Positions 1 through 10,316 of a stretch of DNA of 64,000 bases are shown here, piece after piece. The translations under genes were made by a program, and so were the position numbers. The notes under the pieces are model-generated. The model was not told the DNA's origin and made no database searches. It was given only the letters and a program-made list of their open reading frames with translations. Numbering within the stretch: position 1 is the stretch's first letter; the number at the start of each line of letters is the position of its first letter. Source of the DNA: Symsagittifera roscoffensis. Lineage: Eukaryota > Xenacoelomorpha > Acoela > Convolutidae. The stretch is taken from NCBI RefSeq assembly GCF_963678635.1, contig NC_087067.1, positions 42,126,696-42,190,695 of the forward strand, given 5' to 3'.

Positions 1-239
1 AAATCGCTTGCTAGGTTTGTTTTGTAAATTTTGGTGTGCGGCTAGTAAAAAGACAACCATGTATGCAGTCGTGTCAGAAAGCAACCAAATTTTCTCATAT
101 TCAAAAGTGATTGGCTGAAGTGGCTATCAAATAATATGTGAAATTATTTCAGCAAATTTGGATTGAATTGACTTTGCTGAAAGCAAAATTGTTACAACTC
201 AACTGATACTTCAGATAAAATAAAAAATGTTTGTAGCCA
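1..239. other. Unassigned left edge of window
   Basis: No coding signal is seen. This stretch lies upstream of the first readable part of the LTR-element polyprotein. It could be 5' untranslated or gag-proximal sequence of that element. I found no match to the candidate 3' LTR at 15.7-17.6 kb, so it is not called a 5' LTR. Confidence 0.3.
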
Positions 240-1357
240 TTGTCCAAAAAAAATCACGGTGTTCTTGCATTTTGCAAAACTGTTCAACATATTTGTCTTA
301 CAATTTGTATACAACTTGACAACTGTGGTGATAAATCAGTTCGCATAGACAACAGATACACGGAAGCCTATGGACCACATGAGGTCATGTTGAATACAGA
401 TGGTATAAACATCTACACAGAAACGATGATAACGTGTGATGAGGATATAGACGAGCAAATCTATGTTGGTAGAGAGAAACTATAAGTGAGATCCATTGGG
501 CACTGTGCTATGCTGGAAGAGGATGCCATGCATCTGGGAACAGAGGCAAACGTGTCTGCACACGTATTAGACATAGGCGGAAAGAAGACACAACTGCTTG
601 GATTGTTAGACACGGGAGCCGTCTCGAGTGTAATATCAATTGAGACTTGGAGAAGAATGGGTTTCGACAAAGATGACCTGATTGACTCAAGAATACGACT
701 GTCACCAGCGAACAAGGGGGTTCTTCGGGTTATAAGGAGGACACCAATAATAGCCCTAAACGTGGGAGAACGCAATTTGTGGATGAGTTTTCTGGTTGTG
801 GAGAATCTAGATGAGTCTGACCAATTCTTTTAGGCAGAGATTTCATCGGGAATTTTCATGTAACAATTGATCTTAACAATGCGATGTTCAGGATTCGAAA
901 CCCGGAAAGGAAGCACGTAATTAAACCGGTAAATTTAATAATGGCGAATGAAAATAAGGCTCCAGCTTTCTTGAGTAGGAGGGTAAGGCTGAAAGCGAAT
1001 GAGGCTGCAATAGTAAGCTTACGGATGAATAACTATAATGAACTAAGCGATAATAAACAATTATGTATAGTTCCCAATCCAAACAGTCAAAGTGCTGCTA
1101 TTTTTGGAAGATCCTTCTCGATAACCAAGAGTGGCCTCTGCGTCAGTGTCTTGTTGAAATCTCTTGATATACCAATCACAATCCAGAGGGGGAGGAAGCT
1201 AGGATACGCACTGCCCGTTAAAACTAGATATGAAATGACTGAAAATATGAAAGAAAATGAAGTTCTTGATTGTTCGAATCACAGGGATAAAATTTGTATC
1301 TTGAGACGATTGAAGAAAACAAAATGTTCATCAGGTCTTGTGAAGTCATTTAAGTAA
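240..1357 (+). pseudogene. Retropepsin (aspartic protease) region of LTR element
   Basis: Residues LLDTGAVSSVIS, encoded around 603-640, form the catalytic Asp-Thr-Gly loop of a retroviral-type aspartic protease. They follow a beta-rich stretch and precede the flap region. The frame is interrupted by a stop at 483-485 and a frameshift near 830, after which coding resumes with a 'GRDFIGNF'-like segment (834-870), the usual downstream protease element, and runs into the 884-1357 ORF. The protease would process the polyprotein as a dimer. The 240-485 segment starts with TTG and looks like an internal polyprotein fragment, not a true start. The breaks make it nonfunctional. Confidence 0.75.
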
Positions 1358-1377
1358 GATGGACTGTCGAGCTGTTC

Positions 1378-2428
1378 GAATTTTCCAGAAAGACACACAT
1401 TTGAAGAAGTGGAAAAGGATAAACCAGTATTACCAGAGATTGAACATTTAAGGGGGAAGGTAACAGGCGAACAGCCCGAAGACATCAAGGAAGTTATAGA
1501 TAGGAATCAGGAGTTTTTTTCGAGTCATAGGGTAGACATTGATTGCTGCAACTTTTTGAACATGAAATAGAGCTAGAAGAATCGGCGGTGCCGCAGAGGG
1601 AGGGGGCGAGGCGTATGACCCCAAACAAATCGGATGATTGTAGAAAAAAGATAGAGACCCTACTAGAGTATGACATGATACAACCATCCAAATCACCGTG
1701 GGCGTGTGGAGTAGTGATGGCTTAAAAGAAAGGAGACCAACTTAGATTTGGTTGGGACTTTCGATATCTGAACTCCGTCACGGTGAAGGGTGCCTATCTC
1801 TTTCATAGGATAGATGAAAGTCTCTCAAAATTAGGTGACGCAAAATTTTTCACAGCTCCTGATCCAGGGTCGGTCTTTTCGCAGGTACCACTGAGGAAGC
1901 AAGACAGGGACAAGACGGGTTTTGCATGCGAACTGGGATTGTTTCAATGGAAGAGGATGCCCTTTGGCCTCTGCAATGCAACAGCCCCCTTCCAACGACT
2001 GATGGCACAAGCGCTGACAAACGTAACGAAAAAAAAATTGACAATTTAGTAATGTGCTACGTAGATGACGAGGTAATTGCAACACCTACACTGGAGGACC
2101 ACATTGAACAATTGGATGAGGTGTTTGCTTGTATGAAGAGAGCAGGACTGAAATGCAAGCCATCGAAGTGTGAGATTCTCAAGGAATCGATCAAATACCT
2201 GGGAAAAATGGTGGACAAACATGGGATTAGACCAGACCCCGATGCGGTAGAGGCAGTACTGACTTGAAAATTGACAAAAACCGAACACCAGTTGATGAGC
2301 TTCTTAGGTTTCGCAAACTACTACAGGGAGTTCATCAAGGGCTATGCGGACAAAGTGTATCCAATGCAACAACTTATGAGGCACAAGGGTAAGAATCTCA
2401 CGTGGAATAACGTAGCAGAGGAGATGTT
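1378..2428 (+). pseudogene. Reverse transcriptase domain of LTR element
   Basis: The Ty3/gypsy RT blocks are readable in order: the 'YDMIQPSKSPWACGVV' block (about 1670-1720), 'LRFGWDFRYLNSVTV' (1743-1787), 'GLFQWKRMPFGLCNATAPFQR' region (1935-2000), the catalytic YVDD at 2058-2069, then 'KCKPSKCE' and 'YLGKMVD'. RT would copy element RNA into cDNA in virus-like particles. An in-frame TAA at 1723-1725 separates the first blocks. A frame change in the A-run near 2030 shifts the catalytic box into another frame, and a TGA interrupts at 2265-2267. The Asp of motif A is replaced in 'FTAPDPG' context. Clearly decayed. Confidence 0.85.
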
Positions 2429-3270
2429 GTGCGAAGCACCAGTGCTGGGGATGCCCACGGAAAAGGGAATGAACGTAATGGTCACGGATTCACAGAGATG
2501 AAGTACGGAGCACATAAAGCGGAAATATTCGCGGTATTCACATTTGTAGAAAAATATAGGGCATACCTGGGTAGCGAGCCATTCAAGCTACGAGTCGACA
2601 ACAGAGCACTCAGCTGGTTAAAAACATACTCAATGGACCAAAGCTACATCGGGAGATAGATAGTGCACTTGGATGGTTACAACATGATTATTGAGCACAG
2701 AACAGGGGACAAACATCAAAATGCCGAAGCTTGAACAAAAACATGGTGTTTTACGAGAGACAGGAGTAAAGGGAGGCCGACAGGCCGGAAATCAAAGATG
2801 GTTTTTCATTTATGGACATAAGAGACGCATGACAGTCTTGCACTCACGAGGTGGCTTGACAAGTCAAGGAAACCAATAGAGGACCATCCCGAGCTACCAG
2901 CAAAACATGAGACGAAAGAAATTCTTAAGAGGAAAACAGGGATGCCAATGGAAATGATGCTCAAGTCGAAGATAGTGAGGGAAACACTAAAAGCAAAAAA
3001 CTATGACCTCGATGAAGTGGAGACAAGAAAGATGACGATAGGAGAAGCTCTGAGGAGACTACTTGAGAAACTAGCCGACGATAAACGGGTAGTCCGGAAC
3101 AATGATAAAGAGAAACCGGAAGTCACCAAATTGAAAAGAGGGGAAGCGGCTCATGGCGAGGACTCAACGATAGGCAGGCAATCTGACGGCAAAGAAGTTG
3201 TGCGGACATTGGTCGAGAAGATCCCAGAGGACATAATAAGACAGACTACTCTTCGGAAGCCGAACACCTA
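2429..3270 (+). pseudogene. RNase H remnant and charged linker of LTR element
   Basis: An RNase H-like segment is readable at about 2495-2690 ('KYGAHKAEIFAVFTFVEKYR', 'FKLRVDNRALSWL'), typical of the Ty3/gypsy RNase H C-terminal half. The N-terminal half with the first catalytic residues appears deleted near 2415-2490, since the RT 'FLGFANYYREFIKGY' thumb region (2300-2345) runs into it too quickly. Downstream (2700-3270) is a Lys/Glu-rich linker with stops at 2660, 2733 and 2877. It has no recognisable domain and probably connects RNase H to integrase. Confidence 0.65.
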
Positions 3271-3603
3271 GGACCAGATCAAGAGCCCGGGGACTGGTCG
3301 AAATCACAAGGAGAACGTGATGAGGAGAATTTGTCCGGGGAGTCGGAAGAAGGAGAGGATGACTCAGAGAAGAGTGGTGATGAACAAGACAGTCTTTGCA
3401 TGATATTAGCAGAAGAGAAAATGAGGCACCACGACAGGAAACTAAAAACAGACTCTTCCGCAGGAGCTTACAACCTAGAGCAAAAGGATGCGTGCGGAGG
3501 AGAAGAGCTTGAGAAGATAGCGGTGTCAAGGAAACCATTCAGGGAGCTATCGTGAAACTCAAATGTTAGGACGGACCTGGAACCTGATTATGACAGGGAG
3601 GTC
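3271..3603 (+). pseudogene. Acidic linker upstream of integrase
   Basis: Frame 3331-3555 encodes a Glu/Asp/Ser-rich stretch ('SGESEEGEDDSEKSGDEQD') with no recognisable fold. It sits between the charged linker and the integrase zinc finger, so it is probably an interdomain spacer of the polyprotein. Its ends are broken by stops at 3270 and 3555. Confidence 0.45.
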
Positions 3604-4440
3604 TTGAGAAGGATAGTTTGCGTTAAGCTAAAATACGACATCCACAGTCCAGGAGAACTGAAAGGTCAAATGATGGTATTGAAGGAACACGTCCGAGCGA
3701 GATACAGGCTATCGGATCTGATAAGAGCCCAGAAGAATGAAAAGATGACGAGTAACCTCTTCAAATGGATCCGGACTGGAGACGAGAAGAAAGGAGACCT
3801 GGTGGAGGATAGTTACAAGATCTTGAGCCAGTTCTACAGTGAGAGAAGGGACTTATTCTGTCACACAGCTGATTGTCTGGTAGTCTGTAAGAAGAAAAAT
3901 GAGGAGAAGACTTTACACAAGCATAATCTCATCATATTATCACAGCTATACCAGACGGAAGTGTTGTTCAGATCGCACGACCAGATGGGACATCAGGGGA
4001 TAGACAAGGTACATCAAAGAATACTACACAAGTTTGAATGGCAAGGGTTGAGAATGGTTTGCGAAACGTGGTGAACGCATGTTTGTCGTGTTTGCAAATG
4101 AAAGACCCTAGAATTTGGAATGCTCGGAATTTATTGAGGTCGTGCAGATAGATAACCAAAAGATCTGCATGACCGACTCGGTATGCAATCAGATACTGGT
4201 AATTATAGACCACTTCACGAAACTGGCAGAAGCGGTACCATGTCAGACGGCCTCAATGGAAGAAACATGTGATCATTTGGTAACACACATTCCAGTCGGA
4301 CAATTAGAAAACCTTCGTGGGGGACCTGACAAAAGATGAGGAGATCCCATGTTGCTCAAGCGCATTCAACAACCTACCATCCTCAAACGAACGGATTAGT
4401 GGAGAGGCAGAACAGAACTCTGGTGAACATGGTTATATTG
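3604..4440 (+). pseudogene. Integrase zinc-binding and catalytic core of LTR element
   Basis: The HHCC zinc finger is readable: two His in 'RSHDQMGH' (3970-3993) and CLSC at 4080-4091. The two halves are in different frames because of a frameshift near 4070. The catalytic core follows: 'VVQIDNQKICMTD' (first Asp, about 4141-4180), 'LVIIDHFTKLAEAV' (4198-4240), a second-Asp block at 4290-4304 interrupted by a TAG, and a 'YHPQTNGLVERQNR' block with the catalytic Glu at about 4375-4420 in yet another frame. These are the DDE residues of a retroviral-type integrase, which inserts cDNA into host DNA. At least three frame breaks make this copy inactive. Confidence 0.85.
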
Positions 4441-4980
4441 ATCGAGATACATGACAGATTGGGACAAATATCTGCCACAAGTGGTAGTGGCGTATAACAG
4501 CACATTCAACTACAGGGTCAGTCCTTTCATGATGATGACTGGCAGGGAGAGAGCAATGCCCCTGACATTTTTCTATCCGGAATACGAAGGGAAGAAGACG
4601 TCGCCGCAGGCGTACTTGAAGAAAGCGGTCAGGAGACAACAAGAATTGAACGAGCTCTGTTGAGGGAACTCGGCGCAGGCACAGATGAGACAGCGGAAAA
4701 AGTACGATAAAAAACACTTCAGGTGAAACCATATGCCGTGCAACAATACGTCTGGATGTTCCAGAATGTCATACCCCCAAAAGAGACTAAGAAGTTACTG
4801 AAGAAATGGAGAGGACCGTTAAGGGTAACAGAGGTACACCAGCAGAGCCGGTTCTATCGCTTGAGTACAGGGCGTGCGGCGCACTACGAAAATCTTACCT
4901 CACGTCCCATCTCCGGAAGACTGGTGTGTACCACAGATCATGGAAGGACTAGAGTACCTACTGGTAGAATCAGCATGTGA
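4441..4980 (+). pseudogene. Integrase C-terminal region (GPY/F-like) of LTR element
   Basis: Frame 4451-4663 carries the post-core helix region ('DWDKYLPQVVVAYNST', 'SPFMMMTGRE'). Frame 4723-4980 carries a GPY/F-like module ('LLKKWRGPLRVTEVH', 'FYRLSTGRAAHYENL'), the small barrel that follows the core in Ty3/gypsy integrases and helps bind DNA or chromatin. A frame break lies near 4660-4720. No chromodomain signature is seen after it. Confidence 0.75.
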
Positions 4981-5595
4981 GGTGAACGAGAAATGCACCA
5001 GAGAGAAGAATGACGGCAACGAGGACGTGAGCATGGATGATAACGAGAAGATAGAGGTGGATTCGGACGAAGGATCTTTCGCGGAGGAAGATTGAAATGA
5101 TCCAGAGCAGAACGAGGTGCCAAAGTGGACAGAACCAGACCAGCCGATGACCACAGGGACGAGGAAAGGCGATCGCAAACGGACAGGCATGAGATACAAC
5201 AGGTATGGTGATGACTTCTTGATTGACAAAACACAACCAGATGAGAAAAGCGAGGAGTTGGTCAACGTGGGCGAGCCTGTCGCCGATGAAGAAAGGCAGA
5301 TCATCAACGACAGCATCATTCCTTGCGAGAAGACTACTCAGTACCGGAACGAGAAGACCTGGAACAAAGCGAGATAGAAAGAAGGGAAAATACAAACCAG
5401 AGGGTACTGGAATGGATGCATAATATTGAGACTGACGAAAGGGAGGCGTAAAATATCCAACAAGTCGATGTATCAGCAGTGAAACATGTGAAGACAAAAA
5501 ATCCACTATTTGGTTGGACAGCCACAGGAAGGACCACCGGCTAACTTGAACCCAGCACCATCGACGGGGACGTCGATAAATAATTTTGTCCGGGA
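4981..5595 (+). pseudogene. Acidic/basic polyprotein tail between integrase and macro-like ORF
   Basis: Short overlapping ORFs (4874-5095, 5117-5377) encode an Asp/Glu-rich then Lys/Arg-rich low-complexity tail without a recognisable domain. Stops at 5093 and 5375 and frame changes break it. It links the integrase to the intact ORF at 5596. Nothing else was seen here. Confidence 0.45.
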
Positions 5596-6201
5596 GTGAG
5601 GGTAGGACTTACCCACATCAAAAATTCGATGATAAGGAAGCTCAGGGAAATAAGAGAGACTAACGGGTTGGAACTGGATCAAGAGGAAGCTGAGGCTACC
5701 ATACGAAGAAACTTCGAGACAAAATTTGAGATACCGAATGAATATTCAAGGAACATCCTGATCACAGACAGCGACTTCATTTTGTCAGATAGGACGAGTG
5801 CGATCTGCATAACAGCGGGTATGAGCTTCAACACGAGACTGGAAGCAGACTTTAAAAGAGAATATCAGAACGTGGAGTTTCTATTCAGGCAGAGGCCAGG
5901 ATTAGGAGGAATGGCTGCGCTTCCTCCTTCAGTTTCACATGTTCCTGGTAAACATCTGTGTTTTTTGGTGACGAGGGTCAACGAGAGGTACACGGTAGAC
6001 CCCGAGCACATTTTGTTGGCATTAACGAGGTTGAGGGACTTCATGGTCGAAATAGGGATACGAGAGGTCTCAATGCCGGCTTACGATCCAAACAGGGGCA
6101 GGTTGAACCCTAGGGAATTATACGCCATCCTACATGTGGTCTTTGCAGAAACGGAGATAGTGGTGCACCTACACAAGAAGTACTACTTGAGTATCGCCTG
6201 A
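5596..6201 (+). CDS. Macro-domain-like protein encoded 3' of pol
   Basis: This 201-codon frame is open, unlike pol next to it. From about residue 50 the order of elements resembles macro (ADP-ribose-binding) domains: 'ILITDSDFILSD' (the 'GDI' strand), 'SAICITAGMSFNTRLEADFKREY' (strand plus helix), a Gly-rich loop around residues 112-116 ('GLGG'), 'LCFLVTRVNERY', a helix 'HILLALTRLRDFMVEIG', then 'VSMPAYDPNRGRLN' and a last strand. The usual Asn-rich catalytic loop is not obvious, so binding without hydrolysis is possible. The first codon is GTG, so the true start may lie upstream as part of the polyprotein. If correct, the element encodes an ADP-ribose-handling accessory domain. The assignment rests on pattern only. 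Confidence 0.5.
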   Translation: MRVGLTHIKNSMIRKLREIRETNGLELDQEEAEATIRRNFETKFEIPNEYSRNILITDSDFILSDRTSAICITAGMSFNTRLEADFKREYQNVEFLFRQRPGLGGMAALPPSVSHVPGKHLCFLVTRVNERYTVDPEHILLALTRLRDFMVEIGIREVSMPAYDPNRGRLNPRELYAILHVVFAETEIVVHLHKKYYLSIA

Positions 6202-6690
6202 GCATTGAATGGACATGGAAGTCCTGAGTTGGGAGGCTCAGGGTTCTTGAGCTAGGTAAAAGGGGGAACGAGTCAGGCAGCTAATTTTTAATGTAATTGG
6301 CATGACAATTAAAATCTGAAGAATTAATCGTGCTAAAACATAAAATGAATCTGCATGTTTTTAACGTCTAAAGTGAATCATTTTAATGGAGTTGTTGGGA
6401 TAATGTCTTAAAAGTATTAATGGGGGAGATTTAGGCTAGGCATGAGCAAATCATCTTGGTCTAAAAAAATTCTATTACAGAGCAAATTGAATTGACAATC
6501 AAACTACACTTACTAGAAGAGTTTAACTGAGTTTAACTGGGAAGGTATTTCTTGACTTTAACTGAGAAGGTATTTCTTGAGTTTAACTGGGAAGGTATTT
6601 CTTGAGTTGGTTTTGTAAAAATATTTCTTGAGTTTGTTGATACGTGAGATCTCTTGAGAAGATGCAACGATGGTGGATGGTTTCTGAAAT
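6202..6690. other. Noncoding spacer between macro-like ORF and downstream ORFs
   Basis: No coding potential is seen. The stretch is AT-rich with a purine-rich segment near 6420-6435 and ends in a short minisatellite (separate entry). It could be an internal untranslated region separating two coding blocks of the element, or the boundary between two elements. Confidence 0.4.
6531..6631. repeat. 25-bp minisatellite, about 4 copies
   Basis: Three 25-bp units (6531-6555, 6556-6580, 6581-6605) and one diverged 26-bp unit (6606-6631) share the core AACTGGGAAGGTATTTCTTGA-like sequence, each ending in TTTCTTGA. Confidence 0.85.
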
Positions 6691-7113
6691 TCTCTGCCGG
6701 CAGCGCTCAAAAGACCTAACCTCGATGAGCTATATAAGCACTTGAGGGAACTCATTTATACACAAGTGGACAAAAGATTGGCGGTAATGTTGAATGCCAT
6801 CCTGCAACTGGAAGCACAAGGCGAATGCAGGGAGTCAGCGACTGAAGCCGTGTTGATGGTGGGATACACTTCAGACGGAGTATCAAATCAGGAGCAGATC
6901 AGATGGCTATACTGGAATGTGGATGGAGGCCTGAGAGGACATGGCCTTGCGAGAATCCCTGGCTTCATCAGCAACACGGAATATGAGGCGGTAGAGTTTA
7001 ACCCTTTCCGACCAGACCGCCAGCAGGAGCAGGGTCTCAGTCCACTAGTAAATCACCGTCGATGTTCTGCTCGCAACAAACAGAAGAGTAGTATCCGGAT
7101 CTCGGCAGCATGA
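6691..7113 (+). CDS. Unrecognised ORF of giant element (N-terminal part)
   Basis: The frame is open from about 6697 ('PAALKRPNLDELYKHLRELIY') to 7111, although the first conventional ORF start is TTG at 6742. It encodes a helical N-terminus and then a segment with 'HGLARIPGFISNTEYEAVEFNPFRPD'. I do not recognise a family. It ends in a Ser/Arg-rich piece that is probably out of the original frame, because a coiled-coil frame continues immediately downstream. Its position 5' of the coiled coil and SGNH-like domain suggests the start of a second polyprotein. Confidence 0.4.
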   Translation, partial: SLPAALKRPNLDELYKHLRELIYTQVDKRLAVMLNAILQLEAQGECRESATEAVLMVGYTSDGVSNQEQIRWLYWNVDGGLRGHGLARIPGFISNTEYEAVEFNPFRPDRQQEQGLSPLVNHRRCSARNKQKSSIRISAA

Positions 7114-7736
7114 AGTGAGAGTTGGAAAGGGCCCAAACGGATGGGACAAGGCCATTCTGGATAGGAACCAGGCGGCTCTTGCTAGGGATCAAGCCAAGCT
7201 GATCGCGAGCAGGCAACACTTGAGCGAGATAAGGCGATTCTGGATCGGGATCTGCTGATGGCAGAACGAGTGCAAGAGTAGAGGCTACAAGAAAGTGTAG
7301 CCAATTGTGATCAAATAAAGTCAGAACTAGAGCGCCTACAAAGGAGGCAGCAAGCGGTCCCGAGTGGGAAGGAGAAAAGGAGGACTACGACTGAACCGGC
7401 TGTTGCGAGATCAAGACCAGAGTCGCGGATGGAGGTAAACGAAGCTCCTCGGGCACACGGTTGCTTCAACCTTGACCGTGTGGTCCATGAACACATGAAT
7501 GGGGCCTGGAAGCATGGACGACTCCCGAGCCAGTTCCTTCCCTGCGCAATCTAGAGGCAAACCCAGTTAGGCCTTTGATGGAGATCTCGCTGCCGGGATT
7601 GACGCCCAGCTCAACCAGTAGTAGTCAAAACGGGACGGGCCTGTCGTGCCCCAGGGAGTTGCAAGAGAGGTTGCAGTAAATGGCTCGAGATAATTCAGCA
7701 CGAGAAGAGCGACCTCCCACCTAGAGAGACCACCCA
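7114..7736 (+). pseudogene. Coiled-coil segment of giant element
   Basis: Across two frames the translation shows a heptad-like repeat of the type 'DRNQAALARDQAKL' followed by 'ERDKAILDRDLLMAERVQE' (about 7155-7280) and 'SELERLQRRQQ' (7322-7350), typical of a long coiled coil. A TAG at 7279-7281 and several frame changes interrupt it. It precedes the first SGNH-like domain and could be a multimerisation region. No other domain is seen. Confidence 0.45.
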
Positions 7737-8912
7737 GTGAGTAGTGTAATAATCGCAAGCTACAAGAAGAACACAGACGGTGCCTATCACAGACATAACC
7801 AGATGGGTTGGACAGCGGCGCAACGCGCAAGAAGGGATGACTTTCACGATGGTTCTTGGGCTGAATATTTCACACAGCCTAGGATACCCGAGGGTGCAGT
7901 CCACTTGATTATAGAGGACAGCCTGAAATGAGTGTTGACGCGAATCCAGGCGCATTGGCAGGTTGGGGTCTTGAGTTTTTGTGGTGCCGCAACACCCCAG
8001 ATGTTGGTGTCACTAGAAATGCTGGATATGTCGAAGATGTACGCGGTCACATTGATGCTAGGAACCAATGAAGTGTCCAGAGGCGAGAAGAGGAAAGTGA
8101 TGAGGCTGCAGGAGAAGATGACTTGTATTCTTGAGGAATTGAGCATCTATCTAGATCCAGTCATACTCACGGTTTGCGCCGTCCCTCACAAAATGGTTGC
8201 TAATCAGAACACGAGGGAGATGAACGACGGGGTGCGCAACCTCAATGAAATCATCAGGCAAATACAGCAGAGAAGCGTACTCCTCGTGAGACTACTCGAC
8301 GTGGCAAGCATGATAAAACACTCCCTTCCGGATGATGCGTCTTCGGATGGCATACACTTCGATAGGCCCAGTGGTATGGAGCGGCTGAATGTTGTCTTCC
8401 AAAGGCACTTAAACCTTCTGGAGTCAGACCTGCTGGAGACGGGCCACTTCACCTTTGGTCCACTCCCAATACCTCCCTTTTTCGCTGCTAGGCCCTTGTC
8501 CGATTGTTTGGGAGGAAGGACCGACTCGAGAGAAAGCTCAAGGAGCAGCAGGAGTAGGCAACTAGGAGCCACACCGATGGAAGAAGACGAGGAGAAATTA
8601 TCCACATCCCAGAGCTCGGTAGTGTCCCCGGTGGTGGTGGTGGTGGTGGTGGTGGTGGTGGTGGTGGTGGTGGACAAAAAGAAGACAGAGAGACCGGGAG
8701 AGGCTAGCGAAGCCCGATATTTAGAGAGAATAAAGGATCTAGACCTGGATGATCTGGCATGTAGACAAGAGTTGGAGGAGGTTCTGGGGCTTAAGATTGT
8801 GTCGCACGAAAACTTGAGCATACATCACTGTGTGGATTGGCTAAAGGCCCACGAAGCGCGTTTCTCGAGAGCCAAGACACTGGAAACCGCAGATCTAACG
8901 GGAATGCCATAA
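7737..8912 (+). pseudogene. SGNH/GDSL hydrolase-like protein (domain 1) of giant element
   Basis: Readable in one frame except for a TGA at 7929-7931. Residues before and after the stop give a block I-like 'IIEDSLK' (the usual Gly before Asp-Ser is Glu), then 'VTLMLGTNEVSRG' (block III, GxN[D/E]) near 8048-8086, and 'SSDGIHFDRPSGMERLN' (block V, catalytic Asp and His) near 8341-8390. This order is that of SGNH-fold esterases. The C-terminal part holds a Ser/Arg-rich linker, a 14-residue valine run and a helical tail. SGNH domains are known in ORF1 of some LINEs; here one sits 3' of a Ty3-like pol. The damaged block I and the stop imply loss of function. Confidence 0.55.
8631..8673 (+). repeat. 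(GGT)14 microsatellite coding for polyvaline
   Basis: Fourteen uninterrupted GGT/GTG triplets lie in the SGNH-1 frame, where they encode a valine run. This is a replication-slippage product in an otherwise non-repetitive coding region. Confidence 0.95.
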
Positions 8913-10316
8913 AAATCGATAATGGGCCGAGTCAATTACAGGCCCCTCAAGCAGATAGGGATTCCAGGTCTAATTGTGGAACCTCCCAAGCATCGAACGG
9001 GCATAGCCAGGATGAGAGTGACAATTCCTGCCCAGCTAAAGATTGTCGAAAAACTTCTTGAGCCAAAGAGCATGGGGATCCCGGACACTGGATACCTGGA
9101 CCCAAAGCTCGCAAAAGACCCAAGGTATGGTTGATCCTGTGGGACTTCACAGCCAGCAAAAACCTTGGCTGTGTACGATCGATCAGACCCCGGAGCAGCG
9201 AGAGCAATCACCTTGGCAGGATCGGACTTCTAGGGGACGTCGCCGAAGTTATTTTGGCCAGAAACCCTAGTGTTCCTGCTGCCTGGGGCGAAACTGAATC
9301 AAATGCTGACCCTGGTGGTGGCTATAAAATCAGAGACGCCGTGTGAGCCAGAGCTGTTGCTATTCGCGGGGATGAATGACCACCTGCATGCGGCAGGACT
9401 TCTAGAGCACTTGAAAGGCGCGGAACCAACTCCCAAGAAGATCTGGGAAGCAATTCAGACGCTGTTTGCAGCAATGAACGAGGTGAAGGAGTTGTTAGCT
9501 TCTCGATTTGGGCCAAAGACGAGAGTGGTGTTTACGTTATCACCAGGTTACGCGAGCATGCCACCAGCATTACAGTTCGTGCATGCAATTTTGATCCTGA
9601 TAGCAGATGGCAATGCGTGGCGGATGCTTATGGCCAATCCGAATCGCGAGTTGGAGCCAATAAATTTGAGACTTCTTAAGTCTGAACTGGCAGCGGTATC
9701 TCATGATCTGAGGGGATTTTTTGAGTTGGCAGACATCTTGGTTGTGCTGGATGAGGTTCTCTGTATTGAGGTGTCGAATCTTATCCGACAGCTGAAGTTT
9801 AACCTGGAGATTGGGGACGATCATCCTGCGATAACCCATCTAACAGCCAGCCTGTGGTTACGGAGTATGGGTCTGACAATCACGAGCTCCACCAGCAGTG
9901 CAAGAGGACCAAGTAATGAGAGAAAGAATGCGGCCGCGGCCGAGAAAAAATTAGAGCCGATAGGAAAACACTTAACACAAGAGAGAGGGAGGTGGCCGTT
10001 TCTGACCCCGAGGCTCGAGAATGGGACGGAAAAGACGAGGGAGAGTGATCCACCCCTCATCAAACCAATATGGAATTTTCTTGAGGAGCAGCCAGAGGTG
10101 GCAGAAGATAGGAAAATGACGGTGGGAAGATTTGTCACAGCAGCGAACGAAGTCACTATTGGAGGTTTCTGGTCGGAGCATGCAAAGGGCGAGCTGAAAA
10201 CCAGGAGGGACCACGAAATTTTAAGATTCTTGAGCCCATGTTGGGAAAAGAAGTATCTGAAAGAAGTGTTCTATGCAGGAAACACAATTTTTGAAGCGTT
10301 CGTGCAGGAGCTCTAA
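8913..10316 (+). pseudogene. Second SGNH-like domain protein (domain 2) of giant element
   Basis: A lead-in frame (8922-9134) passes through a frameshift to 'ILWDFTASKNLGCVRS' (9135-9180), and the main frame runs open from 9270 to 10,316. It shows a strand 'LNQMLTLVVAI', then 'PELLLFAGMNDHLH' (9352-9390), a GxND-type block III, a following helix and 'RVVFTLSPGYASMPPALQ', a second parallel strand. An 'IGDDHPAITHL' segment at about 9810-9842 may supply the block V Asp-His. This suggests a diverged SGNH-like fold. The C-terminal 150 residues are Lys/Glu-rich with no recognised domain. The main frame begins with GTG and is probably internal. It lies 3' of SGNH-1 and may be a duplicated, diverged module. 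Confidence 0.45.

Noticed and set aside
1-240. 5' LTR of the giant element
   Set aside because: No match to the candidate 3' LTR (15,702-17,640) could be seen.
7567-9211. Long - strand ORFs opposite the SGNH region (for example 8,204-8,821)
   Set aside because: Shadows of the + strand coding region; they show low-complexity Thr, Ser and Leu runs that mirror the + strand sequence, including polythreonine opposite the GGT run.
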